Assembly (NCBI RefSeq): GCF_000282095.2
Contig: NZ_AKKC02000004.1
Coordinates: 310,001 to 374,000, forward strand
Reading direction: 5' to 3'
From: Rhizobium sp. CF080
GTDB taxonomy: Bacteria; Pseudomonadota; Alphaproteobacteria; Rhizobiales; Rhizobiaceae
DNA: 64,000 nucleotides
A program made the position numbers and the translations under genes. Of the stretch, positions 8,466 through 17,563 are shown piece by piece; position 1 is the stretch's first letter, and each line of letters begins with the position of its first letter. The notes beneath the pieces are model-generated. The model worked only from the letters and a program-made list of their open reading frames with translations. It searched no databases and was not told the origin of the DNA.

Positions 8466-9659
8466 ATGCAGCCGAGTCTCGTTATCCAGGACGATCAAGA
8501 GCATCTTCCTTCACTTCTGGCAACAGACGCGCAGGAACTGTCCTATCAGCTCCAGCAGCATCAAGCGAAAATCTTCCCGCCGCTGTCTCGAAAGACGATG
8601 CGGCACTTTTCCCCTGCCGAAGCCGCAGGGTTCATCGGCATCGGTGAAGGTTATCTTCGCCAGGTTGCCGCCGAAGGCCACGGCCCGGATCCGCTTGCGA
8701 ATGGTCGGCGCCAATATAGCGCAGAAGACATGGACCGGATCCGCAAGGTTCTTGATGAGCGAAACGGGACCCCGAAATATGTGCCCGGACGAAGGGGCGC
8801 CGACAAGCTTCAGATCGTGTCGGTCATGAATTTCAAGGGTGGCTCGGGCAAGACAACCACGGCTGCGCACTTGGCGCAGTATTTGGCGTTGAGAGGTTAT
8901 CGGGTCCTAGCCGTCGATCTCGATCCGCAAGCCTCCCTTTCCGCCTTGTTCGGTCATCAGCCGGAATTGGATGTTGGAGAAGGCGAGACGCTTTACGGAG
9001 CGATCCGCTACGAAGATCCACGGCCGATCTCCGATATCGTGCGCGCGACCTATACGCCCAATCTTCATCTGATCCCTGGAAACCTCGAGCTCATGGAGTT
9101 CGAACACGAGACGCCCAAGGCAATGGCATCCGGCACCGCGGAAACGATGTTCTTCGCGCGGATAGGCGAGGCGTTGACCGAAATCGAAAGCCTTTACGAC
9201 GTCGTGGTCGTCGATTGCCCCCCGCAACTCGGGTTTCTGACGATGTCGGCGCTGTGCGCCGCGACATCCGTGTTGATCACCGTCCATCCGCAAATGCTCG
9301 ACGTGATGTCGATGTCCCAGTTCCTGACCATGACGAGCGAACTCATGTCCGTGGTCGAAAGGGCAGGGGGCAGGACGAGTTATGATTGGATGCGCTACCT
9401 CGTTACGAGATTTGAACCCAATGATGGCCCGCAAAGCCAGATGACCGGCTTCATGCGCGCGATCTTTGGAAACCGCATGCTTCAGAATGCGATGCTGAAA
9501 TCGACCGCCATCGCCGATGCCGGCGTGACGAAGCAAACGCTCTATGAAGTGGAAAGGTCGCTGTTCGTACGCGGCACCTACGATCGGGCCTGGGAGTCGC
9601 TCAATCTCGTGAATTCGGAGATAGAGGCCCATCTTCGACTGACATGGGGAAGGAAATAG
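8466..9659 (+). CDS. repA: Plasmid partitioning ATPase RepA (ParA family)
   Basis: 397-aa Walker-type ATPase of repABC replicons. It moves replicon copies apart together with RepB and normally represses its own operon. The N-terminal helix-turn-helix region (residues about 40-100) precedes the deviant Walker A KGGSGKTT (124-131), Walker A' AVDLDPQASLSALFG and Walker B VVVVDCPPQLG. Length matches RepA proteins of rhizobial plasmids. repB follows after 4 nt. A palindromic operator lies about 50 bp upstream. No strong Shine-Dalgarno is visible before this ATG. Confidence 0.95.
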   Translation: MQPSLVIQDDQEHLPSLLATDAQELSYQLQQHQAKIFPPLSRKTMRHFSPAEAAGFIGIGEGYLRQVAAEGHGPDPLANGRRQYSAEDMDRIRKVLDERNGTPKYVPGRRGADKLQIVSVMNFKGGSGKTTTAAHLAQYLALRGYRVLAVDLDPQASLSALFGHQPELDVGEGETLYGAIRYEDPRPISDIVRATYTPNLHLIPGNLELMEFEHETPKAMASGTAETMFFARIGEALTEIESLYDVVVVDCPPQLGFLTMSALCAATSVLITVHPQMLDVMSMSQFLTMTSELMSVVERAGGRTSYDWMRYLVTRFEPNDGPQSQMTGFMRAIFGNRMLQNAMLKSTAIADAGVTKQTLYEVERSLFVRGTYDRAWESLNLVNSEIEAHLRLTWGRK

Positions 9660-9663
9660 TTAG

Positions 9664-10665
9664 ATGGCCCGAAAGAACCTTATCGAGATTTCCTCTTCCA
9701 CCGCCGCCCGCCCCGAGCCGATCGCACCGAGGGACAACCGCCCTATCGCCGGTTTCGTGCCACAGGCCCGCAACACTGCGCCTGTGGGCGGGATTACCAA
9801 GACGCTCGGCAATATCACCGAAAAAGTCGAACGGGCGAACGATCTTGAACGGCAGCTGGCCAAAGGCCAGATCGTCGTCGAGATCGATCCCGGCCTTATC
9901 GACGCTTCCTTCGTCGAGGATCGGCTGGAGATCGACCCCGTCCAGCTGAACGAACTGGTGGAACAGATCCGCGAGCATGGACAGCAGGTGCCCATCCTGG
10001 TGCGGCCGCACCCGCAGACGAAGGGGCGTTATCAGGTCGCCTATGGCCATCGCAGGCTCGCGGCAGTCAAGAAGCTTGGCATCAGTGTGCGGGCAGTGGT
10101 CCGCGAACTTACCGATGATCAGCTGGTGGTCAGCCAGGGGCAGGAAAACAACGCCCGGACCAATTTATCCTATATCGAGCGGGCCCTTTTCGCTTTACGG
10201 CTCGAGCAGCGCAGTTTTACCCGCGATATCATCATGGCCGCGCTCGGTGTGGACAAAGCCGCACTTTCCAAGATGTTGATCGTGACGAGACAGGTGCCAA
10301 TCGCGTTGATTACAGCCATCGGAGCCGCGCCAGAGATCGGCCGTAGGCGTTGGCTGGAATTGGGCGAACGCCTCGAGAATGTCGAGCCTGAGCTCATTTT
10401 GGCAGAGTTGTCCGCGGACAACTCTCGACAGCTATCAAGCGATGAGCGGTTCCACCGAGTGCTGGCGCTGGCCTCGAAAAGGCCGATCGCGGCCAAAGTT
10501 ACGGCTCCAAAGGGGCAGATTTCCGGCGTTCCGGTTCAGTTCAAGAAGACAGCATCGGGCGCGACCTTTGTTTTCGACAACAAGGCGGCGCCTGGGTTCG
10601 ATCAATTCGTGCAAGAGAGGCTCGGAATCCTCTTTGCAGAATTCCAACAAAACAAAGGAGCGTAA
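9664..10665 (+). CDS. repB: Centromere-binding protein RepB (ParB family)
   Basis: 333-aa ParB-type protein that binds parS sites and contacts RepA for replicon segregation. Typical ParB blocks are seen: GRYQVAYGHRRLAAVKKLG (about 120-138), GQENNARTNLSYIERA and the helix-turn-helix around DIIMAALGVDKAALSKML. Second gene of repABC. A perfect 22-bp palindrome with the parS-like core GTTGTCCGCGGACAAC lies inside the coding sequence (codons about 247-254). Confidence 0.95.
   Translation: MARKNLIEISSSTAARPEPIAPRDNRPIAGFVPQARNTAPVGGITKTLGNITEKVERANDLERQLAKGQIVVEIDPGLIDASFVEDRLEIDPVQLNELVEQIREHGQQVPILVRPHPQTKGRYQVAYGHRRLAAVKKLGISVRAVVRELTDDQLVVSQGQENNARTNLSYIERALFALRLEQRSFTRDIIMAALGVDKAALSKMLIVTRQVPIALITAIGAAPEIGRRRWLELGERLENVEPELILAELSADNSRQLSSDERFHRVLALASKRPIAAKVTAPKGQISGVPVQFKKTASGATFVFDNKAAPGFDQFVQERLGILFAEFQQNKGA
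10404..10425. promoter_or_regulatory. parS-like palindrome inside repB
   Basis: 22-bp perfect palindrome; its core GTTGTCCGCGGACAAC (10407-10422) fits the GTT-N4-GC-N4-AAC pattern reported for parS sites of repABC plasmids. Location within repB is unusual compared with sites upstream of repA or downstream of repC, but the two related palindromes at 8153 and 8241 could act with it. Confidence 0.65.
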
Positions 10666-10670
10666 ACCGC

Positions 10671-10725
10671 AAAAGAAAAAGGCCCCCAAGCGACATAGTC
10701 GTGGAAGCCCTTCTCAGATCTTAGC
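10671..10725 (-). ncRNA. Counter-transcribed RNA between repB and repC
   Basis: On the minus strand a promoter is visible: TTGACA (10760-10755), 17 nt, GATTCT (10737-10732). The transcript would start near 10725 and end in a hairpin (GGCTTCC 10709-10703 pairing with GGGGGCC 10687-10681, using G-U pairs) followed by a U-rich tail (10680-10671). Size (about 50 nt), orientation and place match the ctRNA that controls repC translation and incompatibility in repABC plasmids. Ends are estimated. Confidence 0.7.
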
Positions 10726-10818
10726 AAATCTAGAATCGCATTTCCTCGAATCACTGTCAAGAGTTTAGGCGCCGTTTGGGCGGATGGATTTCTTTTGCCT
10801 TAGCGAAAGTGAAGGCAG

Positions 10819-12090
10819 ATGGAGAGTAGATATGTGACGACGCCCTTTGGGCGGCGGGCGATGTCGCTTGGCATGTTGGCAAACCAGCAACTTGCCGGGA
10901 CGATTGAACCTGGAACTACCCGTAACAAGTGGAAACTGTTCAGAGCAGTCTGCGAAGCACGACCGTCACTGGGTGTGACCGATCGTGCCTTGACGGTGCT
11001 CGACGCGCTTTTGACATTCTATCCGGATGACGAGCTTTCCGAAGCAAGGGGCCTGGTTGTCTTCCCCTCAAACGCTCAGCTCTCTCTTCGCGCCCGGGGC
11101 ATGACAGCGGCGACCCTCAGGCGGCACCTAGCCGTCCTCATCAACGCCGGCCTGATCCTGCGCAAGGATAGCCCCAACGGCAAGCGTTATGCGCGCCGTG
11201 ACAGGGTAGGGGAGATCGACGAGGCCTTCGGCTTCAGCCTTGCGCCACTTCTCGCACGAGCTGCCGAGATCGAATGCCTGGCCGCCCAGGTGATTGCTGA
11301 TCGGCAATTGTTGCGGATTACCCGCGATCGCCTCACCATTTGCCGGCGCGATGTCGCCAAGCTGATTGCCGCCGCCTTCTCCGAAGGGGTTCCAGGGGAT
11401 TGGGGAGCGATCCTGGAGATGTACAGAGTACTGGTCGGACGGATTCCGCGCGTTGTTACCGTCAAAAACCTCTCCCCAATCCTGGAAGAGATGGCAATGT
11501 TGCGCTCGGAGATCATCAACTTGCTGGAAATACGCGTTAAAACGCCAAAAAAGGACGCCAGTGAGTCTCAGATTGAGCGCCACAAACAGAATTCGAAACT
11601 TAACTACAATTATGAATCTGAACCGCTGATCGAGATGAAGCCAGTCGCACCGCCGGATCATCTGGAACCGCAGAGCGAACCGGCCGAAGGCAAGCAATCT
11701 CGGGAAAGCCGGAGCAAGGAACGCGTCGCGACCGGAAAGCCTCTGCAATCTTTCCCGCTTGGGCTCGTGCTGCAGGCCTGCCCGCAAATTGCTGACTACG
11801 GGCCAGGCGGCAGGATCGACAGCTGGCGCGACCTGATGGCGGCGGCTGTCGTTGTCCGTATGATGCTCGGAGTGAGTTCCTCGGCCCATGAAGAGGCGTG
11901 CATGGCCATGGGCGCCGAGAACGCGGCGACCGTCATTGCCTGCATTCTCGAGAGGGGAGGGCACATCAACTCGGCGGGTGGATATCTGCGCGACCTCACC
12001 CGACGAACCGAAAGAGGCGAGTTCGCCATCGGTCCGATGCTGATGGCACTGGCGCGGGCGGGCAGTCCCGGCGAGCGGCAGGCAGGCTAA
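10819..12090 (+). CDS. repC: Replication initiator RepC
   Basis: 423-aa initiator that by family knowledge binds an origin within its own gene. The N-terminal part (TPFGRRAMSLG, then a winged-helix region to about residue 130) and the C-terminal block (GLVLQACPQIADYGPGG, later AATVIACILERGGHINSAGG and YLRDLTRR) are characteristic. GAAGG at 10811-10815 precedes the ATG. The 153-bp gap after repB carries the counter-transcribed RNA. The oriV should lie in an AT-richer part of the gene (around 11540-11640), which I infer only from composition. Confidence 0.95.
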   Translation: MESRYVTTPFGRRAMSLGMLANQQLAGTIEPGTTRNKWKLFRAVCEARPSLGVTDRALTVLDALLTFYPDDELSEARGLVVFPSNAQLSLRARGMTAATLRRHLAVLINAGLILRKDSPNGKRYARRDRVGEIDEAFGFSLAPLLARAAEIECLAAQVIADRQLLRITRDRLTICRRDVAKLIAAAFSEGVPGDWGAILEMYRVLVGRIPRVVTVKNLSPILEEMAMLRSEIINLLEIRVKTPKKDASESQIERHKQNSKLNYNYESEPLIEMKPVAPPDHLEPQSEPAEGKQSRESRSKERVATGKPLQSFPLGLVLQACPQIADYGPGGRIDSWRDLMAAAVVVRMMLGVSSSAHEEACMAMGAENAATVIACILERGGHINSAGGYLRDLTRRTERGEFAIGPMLMALARAGSPGERQAG

Positions 12091-12268
12091 ACGAGATGGA
12101 TCCACACCAACGCGCCGCTTGCAGGGAGCTTGTAACGACCGCACGGTGTTGATTATCCTGCGGCAACTGTCCGGCAAGGCAAAATCGGCACATTTTTATG
12201 TCGACAGCGTGTGCGGTTACTTTGTAAAAGGCCGGCCAAAACCGCTCTTATGGTCCGAGCGACCGCTA

Positions 12269-13150
12269 TCAAGTCGGCGTGGCTTGGATCCGGTTGGCGT
12301 TCGGCCTGCGAAGATTGAAAAGATTGCCCGCGAGGATCAGTCCCGCGCCCACGGCCGTGAAACTATCGATACCCTCGGCATATAGCAGGTAACCCAGGAG
12401 AGCCGACAACGGTACGCGCAGATAATCCATCGGCATCACCACCGTTGCGTCCGCATGGAACAACGCCTTGGCCATGCAGTAATGCGCGAACGTGCCCGAA
12501 AATGCGATGAGGAAGATCCACGGCCACAGGCCTGCAGATGGCCAGACCCACACCCTCAGGGCCGGCACTATTCCGATGACCGATTGAATGATGAGCATCC
12601 AGAAAATGATTTTCGTGGCGCTGTCCGAACGTGTCAGAGCTTTTGTGGTGATGAAGGATATCGCAAATACAAAGGCCGCTCCCAGAACAATGAGATGGCC
12701 CGGGTTCAGCACTGCTGCGCCCGGTCGCACGATCAGGACCACACCGGCCAGACCAAACAGGATCGCCACGCTCTTGCGCCATGTCAGCCGTTCCCCGAGA
12801 AATGCGGCGGCCATCAGAGCTGCCCAGATGGGGGCGGTGAACTCGATGGCGATGACTTGCGCCAGGGGAATGAGAGTGAGTCCCATCAGCCAGGCGAACT
12901 GCCCGATATAATGGGCGACGTTGCGGCCTATGTGACTTGGCAGTATGCCGGTCCGCATCGCCTTGAAGCCGCCTTCGCGATGGACGAGCGGCAGCAGCAT
13001 GAAAAAGGCGATGACGGAGCGCATCTCCATCACCTGGAAGACGTCGATCTCGCGGGTTATCGCACGACCTGAAACGGCCATGAGCAGGAGCAGCGCGATG
13101 GATGTCATCATCCAGGCCGCCGCCCTCATGTTCGACTGGTTGTTTTCCAC
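12269..13150 (-). CDS. EamA/DMT-family transporter
   Basis: 293-aa integral membrane protein with about ten hydrophobic segments arranged as two EamA repeats (e.g. AWMMTSIALLLLMAVSG near the start; LIVLGAAFVFAISFI in the second half). By family it exports or exchanges small metabolites such as amino acids or nucleosides; substrate unknown. It stands alone: repC is convergent to it, and the chemoreceptor gene downstream on the same strand has its own promoter. Confidence 0.88.
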   Translation of the reverse strand: MENNQSNMRAAAWMMTSIALLLLMAVSGRAITREIDVFQVMEMRSVIAFFMLLPLVHREGGFKAMRTGILPSHIGRNVAHYIGQFAWLMGLTLIPLAQVIAIEFTAPIWAALMAAAFLGERLTWRKSVAILFGLAGVVLIVRPGAAVLNPGHLIVLGAAFVFAISFITTKALTRSDSATKIIFWMLIIQSVIGIVPALRVWVWPSAGLWPWIFLIAFSGTFAHYCMAKALFHADATVVMPMDYLRVPLSALLGYLLYAEGIDSFTAVGAGLILAGNLFNLRRPNANRIQATPT

Positions 13151-13346
13151 GTGAATCTTTCTTCCGACCGCACGGATGGGGATGATAGCGAGCGCTCGAC
13201 TATCGGCTGGTGCGGCTCCTCCTGACCGGGGTAGATACGACGGAAGGTCGGTCGTTGTGAATAGTCCAATTTGTAGCGGTCCGTAGCGTCGTCAACTGCG
13301 GTCGGGCAGGACAGCGCACGGAAATGTTCCTGCATATCGAAACGGG

Positions 13347-13371
13347 AAGGGCGGCCGTTGGGGCCGCCCTT
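13347..13371 (-). terminator. Terminator of the chemoreceptor gene
   Basis: Perfect 10-bp stem AAGGGCGGCC / GGCCGCCCTT with a 5-nt loop, 34 bp past the chemoreceptor stop. T-tract is weak in the reading direction. Confidence 0.65.
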
Positions 13372-13404
13372 GATGCATCCAGAGGGGTCGACTGTGTTCG
13401 AGGC

Positions 13405-15399
13405 TCAGAACTCGGTCCAGTCGGCCTTGTCGTTGCCGCTGGAAGAGCCGCCGCCGAAGGCACCGGCGAGTTTCTGGTTGAGCGCTCGTGCCGGCGAGGC
13501 GGCCGGACGTGCTTCCCCTTGCGAAACTGCCCGGATCGCCGGTTTGCTGCTGGCAGTTGCGATCGGTCGCGCAACCGGACGCGGAGCTTGCGGGGCCACT
13601 ACTGCCGAATATCCGCCGGTGCCTGTCAGCCTGAACTGGCCGAGCAGGTTCGCGAGCGCCGTCGCCTCGGTTGCGAGCGTATGGCTTGCGGCTGTCGATT
13701 CCTCGACCATGGCGGCATTCTGCTGTGTGCCCTGGTCCATTGCGTTCACCGAGGTATTGATCTCCTGCAGGCCGATCGACTGTTCGCGCGAAGCCTCGGC
13801 GATCGCATGCACATGGCCGTTGATCTCCTGCACCTCGCGGAGAATGGTTTCGAGCGCCTTGCCGGTCTCGTCGACGAGCGCGACGCCGGTCTGGACATGC
13901 GAGCCGGATGTGGTGATCAGCGCCTTGATCTCCTTCGCCGCATGGGCGGAGCGTTGCGCGAGCTCGCGCACTTCCTGAGCGACGACCGCGAAACCCTTGC
14001 CGGCTTCACCGGCGCGGGCAGCCTCGACACCGGCATTCAGTGCCAAGAGGTTGGTCTGGAAGGCGATATCGTCGATGACGCCGATGATATTGGAGATCTC
14101 GCCCGATGACTTTTCGATCTCCTGCATGGCGCCGACGGCCTTGCGCACCACGTCGCCCGATTTTTCGGCGCCAGTGCGGGTGCGGGTGACGAGCTGGCTC
14201 ACTTCCGCCGCCCGTTTTGCCGCGTCCTTGACGGTGGTGGTAATCTCTTCGAGCGCTGCGGCGGTCTCCTCGACGGAGGATGCCTGCTGCTCGGTGCGCT
14301 TCGACAGGGAATCTGCCGAGGAGCGGATTTCGTTGGCGCCCGCATTGATCGCGGTCGCATTCGCGCCGACGGCCACCATCGTCTCGTTGAGCGTGCCGAC
14401 CGAATTGTTGAAGTCCTGGCGGAGCGAGTCGAGATGCGCCGCGAACGGCGTGTCGATCTGCGAGACGAGGTCGCCGGCAGCAAGACGGCGCAGGCCTTCG
14501 CCGAGCGCGTGCATGGCACGTTCCAATTCGCCGGATTCCGCATTGCGCTGCGCCTCGCGTTCGTGCCGCTCGCGATCGCTGAGATTGCGGTCGGCGCTGG
14601 CGCGGGCTTCGAGGTTGACGCGTTCGATCTCGTTGTTGCGGAAGACCTGCACGGTTTCGGCCATCAGACCGATCTCGTCGCGACGGTCGAGACCGATGAT
14701 CTCGCTCGCAGTGTCGCCGTCCGCCAGGCGCTTCATCCGCTCGCGCAGATGGCTGATCGGTGCGGCAATGCCTGCCTGGGCGACATAGATGCCGAAGCCG
14801 ATCAGCGTCAGCGTCACGATGCCGATAATGGCGAAGCAGAGATTGATCCGCCGGTTCACCGTGTCGGAAAGTGCGTCGCCGCCATCGTCCAGCATCTTCA
14901 TCAATGCGTCGTTGTTGGCGATCATCTTCGGGGTAATGGCGGCGACGCCGGCACTCACCTTGGCGACCGCATCGGCGGCGCCCTTTTCGTCACCGGCCTT
15001 GCGCAGATCGAGCGCCTTCTTGGTCGCCGCTTCAAGCGCGGTGACGTCTGCGACGAGCTCGTCCATCGCCGCCTTGCGGCTCGGCACCAGGTCGGCCGCC
15101 TGCTGCAGCCGTTCCCGCGCCTGGCCGAACTTGGATGCGGCCTGGGCGGCGGCTTCCGATTCCTTCGAACCGGCAGGCATGTTCAGCGAGAAGCTCGCCT
15201 GCAGAACCGAGGACAGCACCGATGAGTTGGCCCGCGAACCCTGCATGGCCGCCAGCGCCTCGCGGTCGATGAAGGTGCTGTAGTTCTGGTCGGCGTTCTT
15301 GAACTCATGGACGATATAGATGAGGCCCGTCACCGAAACGAGGCCGAGAAGAACGACGACCGAAAGGATCTTCGTCCGGATTTTCATATTCTTCAACAT
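13405..15399 (-). CDS. Methyl-accepting chemotaxis protein
   Basis: 664-aa membrane chemoreceptor: an N-terminal membrane helix ([20 protein letters not shown]), a helical periplasmic domain (about 35-190), a second helix ([18 protein letters not shown]), HAMP, and a long cytoplasmic coiled coil with the conserved hairpin tip [19 protein letters not shown]. The C-terminus is DWTEF, matching the xWxxF pentapeptide that tethers CheR/CheB, so this is probably a receptor able to recruit adaptation enzymes. The ATG at 15399 is preferred because the residues before it (up to 15516) look non-coding. Ligand unknown. Confidence 0.93.
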   Translation of the reverse strand: MLKNMKIRTKILSVVVLLGLVSVTGLIYIVHEFKNADQNYSTFIDREALAAMQGSRANSSVLSSVLQASFSLNMPAGSKESEAAAQAASKFGQARERLQQAADLVPSRKAAMDELVADVTALEAATKKALDLRKAGDEKGAADAVAKVSAGVAAITPKMIANNDALMKMLDDGGDALSDTVNRRINLCFAIIGIVTLTLIGFGIYVAQAGIAAPISHLRERMKRLADGDTASEIIGLDRRDEIGLMAETVQVFRNNEIERVNLEARASADRNLSDRERHEREAQRNAESGELERAMHALGEGLRRLAAGDLVSQIDTPFAAHLDSLRQDFNNSVGTLNETMVAVGANATAINAGANEIRSSADSLSKRTEQQASSVEETAAALEEITTTVKDAAKRAAEVSQLVTRTRTGAEKSGDVVRKAVGAMQEIEKSSGEISNIIGVIDDIAFQTNLLALNAGVEAARAGEAGKGFAVVAQEVRELAQRSAHAAKEIKALITTSGSHVQTGVALVDETGKALETILREVQEINGHVHAIAEASREQSIGLQEINTSVNAMDQGTQQNAAMVEESTAASHTLATEATALANLLGQFRLTGTGGYSAVVAPQAPRPVARPIATASSKPAIRAVSQGEARPAASPARALNQKLAGAFGGGSSSGNDKADWTEF

Positions 15400-15581
15400 G
15401 GAGTCCTGCCCGCGCCGGAGTGCCGCCGCCGTTGTGAAAAATGGAATGGGAGATACCTGGGAAGGTACGACAATGCGCATCATGCGTTTGGCCGGGAGAG
15501 GCCGTTTGTCATACAATACTAAATTGGAGAAAGTTTAATGCCGTGCTAACAGCCGATGGCTGACAAGCCGGGTGTTGAGGC

Positions 15582-17504
15582 TCAGGTTTTTTTGCCGGTC
15601 GGCCGATGCGGCGTCTTGTTCCAGAAGAAGGGCTTTGAGCGCAACTCGATGACCGCCCGCCAGGCGGCGACCGAGGTCATCATCCAGTAGAGCGGCACGC
15701 CGATCCAGCGCCGGCCGACCAGCCGTCTTTCATGCCCGATCATCGGTCCGATCCCCAGGCCAAGGAAGATCACGTAACTGCCGAGGATGTTGATGGTGTC
15801 GATGATAAAAAGCGAAAGCGCGCCGGTCGGAACCCCTTCTGCCGGCGCTTCCAGCATGGAATAGGTGCCGACCGCCATGAAGCTGATGATCAGCGGGTGC
15901 AGGAGCGAGGAGACCAGCATCCCGCCGATCATCAGCTGGAAGATGCAGAAGGCCGAAAAACCGATCTCCTCGATCAGCCGGCGCGGATTGCGCATCAACA
16001 CCAGCCAGGTCTGCAGCCAGCCCTTGAACCAGCGGCTGCGCTGGCCCATCCACACGCGTATCGTGGTCGGCGCGTCTTCGAGCGTCTGACGGGTGATGAC
16101 GTCCGAGCGATAACCCAGGCGATGAAGGCGGAAACCGAGATCCGCGTCCTCGGTGACGTTGAACGGATCCCAGCCGCCGGCATCGCGCAGCGCTTCGGTG
16201 CGGAAATGATTGGACGTGCCGCCGAGCGGCAGCGGCATGTGTCTGCGCGCCAGCATTGGCAGCAGCCCGCGGAAGAGGCCGGAATATTCGAGCGAGAAGA
16301 GCGCGCTGATCCAGGATTCCCGGGCATTGGTGATGATCAGCGGTGCCTGAAGACAGGCGATTTCGTTCGGCGAGGCCCGGAAGCGCGCATGCGCCTCGCG
16401 CAATTGCTGCGGATGCGGCCTGTCCTCGGCATCGTAGATGGCCAGGAATTCGCCGCGTGCGGCACCCAGCGCATAGGTGAGCGCCTTGGGTTTTGTGCGC
16501 GGCGCCGAGGCCGGCACCTCGACGATCTCGAAATGCCGGGCCGGCTTCAGAGCCTTCAGCGCCGCGACCGTTTCCTCGTCGTCGGCCTCGCAGACGAGCT
16601 TGATGTCGAGCAGGGAGGGCGGCCAGTCGAGCCGTCCGAGGCTGGCCATCAGCTGTTCGGCCACCGCAGCCTCCCGATAGAGCGCCACCATCACCGAATA
16701 ACAGGGAAGCGTACCCTCCCGAGGCGAAAGGGCAGCCGGGATCGCGCCTGCGAACTGTTGCCGGGTGAAGGCGGCGAATCGCAGACCGAGGGATGCGAAA
16801 TAAATCAGCGACAGGAGAATATGCAGGACAAGCAGGGTCTCGATCGGCATGAGGATCAGCGCCGAGGTGAGGGCGGCAAACCAGAGCCCGGCATAAAAGC
16901 CCTGGTAACCGGAGAGTACGATGCGGGCGGAGAAGGTCGGGAAACGGTCGAACAGTCCGTTGACCGTCTCGCGCACGCGCCGCGTTGCGCCGGTTTTCCA
17001 GACGGCGTGGCGGATCGCCGAGGGCGTGGTGATGGCGAGATCCTGTCCGAGCAGCGGCATGGCGGTAAGTGCGGCCTTTATGTCGGCCAGTCGGATCGCT
17101 TCGGGCACGACTGCCACTTGCGGTGCGCGATATCGGTGGCTGATCCTCACTTGGTTTGGGCGCCGCAACTGTGTATCGAGCCCCGGCATGTCGGCAATCG
17201 AGCATGGATCGATCGCGGCGATGAAGGGCAGGCGCAGGTAGCGCGCCATGGCGCCATAATAGGCCGCTTCATCGACCTGGCCGCAGTGGAGCAGCTCTCT
17301 TTCGAGACTCGTGCCGTTGCGACGCGCCCTGTCGATGAGTGCCGCGAGCAATGGCCTGGAGAAGCCGAGCGCGGCAAGGGCTGCGAATTCCGGGTCCTCG
17401 GCAGCCGTACCACGATCTGCCGGCAGGTTGTTGAACGAAGCGGACTTAAGCCGCGCCTCGTCTTGCACCGGCAGCGCTGCTGGCGGATATTCCCCTAAGC
17501 GCAT
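15582..17504 (-). CDS. Membrane family-2 glycosyltransferase with extra N-terminal domain
   Basis: 640-aa polysaccharide-synthase-like enzyme. Residues about 40-180 form a soluble domain resembling the N-terminal module of type II secretion ATPases (LERELLHCGQVDEAAYYGAMA; AITTPSAIRHAVW). Two membrane helices (about 203-255) precede the GT2 core with EADDEET, the DxD-type DAEDRPH, TEDADLGFRL and QRSRW (QxxRW); further membrane helices end the protein. It adds sugars processively or to a lipid carrier; product unknown. It is divergent from the binding-protein gene at 17564. Confidence 0.88.
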   Translation of the reverse strand: MRLGEYPPAALPVQDEARLKSASFNNLPADRGTAAEDPEFAALAALGFSRPLLAALIDRARRNGTSLERELLHCGQVDEAAYYGAMARYLRLPFIAAIDPCSIADMPGLDTQLRRPNQVRISHRYRAPQVAVVPEAIRLADIKAALTAMPLLGQDLAITTPSAIRHAVWKTGATRRVRETVNGLFDRFPTFSARIVLSGYQGFYAGLWFAALTSALILMPIETLLVLHILLSLIYFASLGLRFAAFTRQQFAGAIPAALSPREGTLPCYSVMVALYREAAVAEQLMASLGRLDWPPSLLDIKLVCEADDEETVAALKALKPARHFEIVEVPASAPRTKPKALTYALGAARGEFLAIYDAEDRPHPQQLREAHARFRASPNEIACLQAPLIITNARESWISALFSLEYSGLFRGLLPMLARRHMPLPLGGTSNHFRTEALRDAGGWDPFNVTEDADLGFRLHRLGYRSDVITRQTLEDAPTTIRVWMGQRSRWFKGWLQTWLVLMRNPRRLIEEIGFSAFCIFQLMIGGMLVSSLLHPLIISFMAVGTYSMLEAPAEGVPTGALSLFIIDTINILGSYVIFLGLGIGPMIGHERRLVGRRWIGVPLYWMMTSVAAWRAVIELRSKPFFWNKTPHRPTGKKT

Positions 17505-17563
17505 GTTTCTGCTACACCGCCCGCAAGCGAACGCCCCAACCTGTCCCGATCTGGATCATAGAG

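Noticed and set aside
8466..9659. Chromosomal parA
   Set aside because: Length, N-terminal region and the repB/repC neighbours identify RepA of repABC and not the shorter chromosomal ParA.
15732..17498. 588-codon plus-strand frame antisense to the glycosyltransferase
   Set aside because: Arg/Glu/Asp-rich composition without hydrophobic pattern or motifs, typical of antisense frames in GC-rich genes; the minus strand has clear GT2 motifs.
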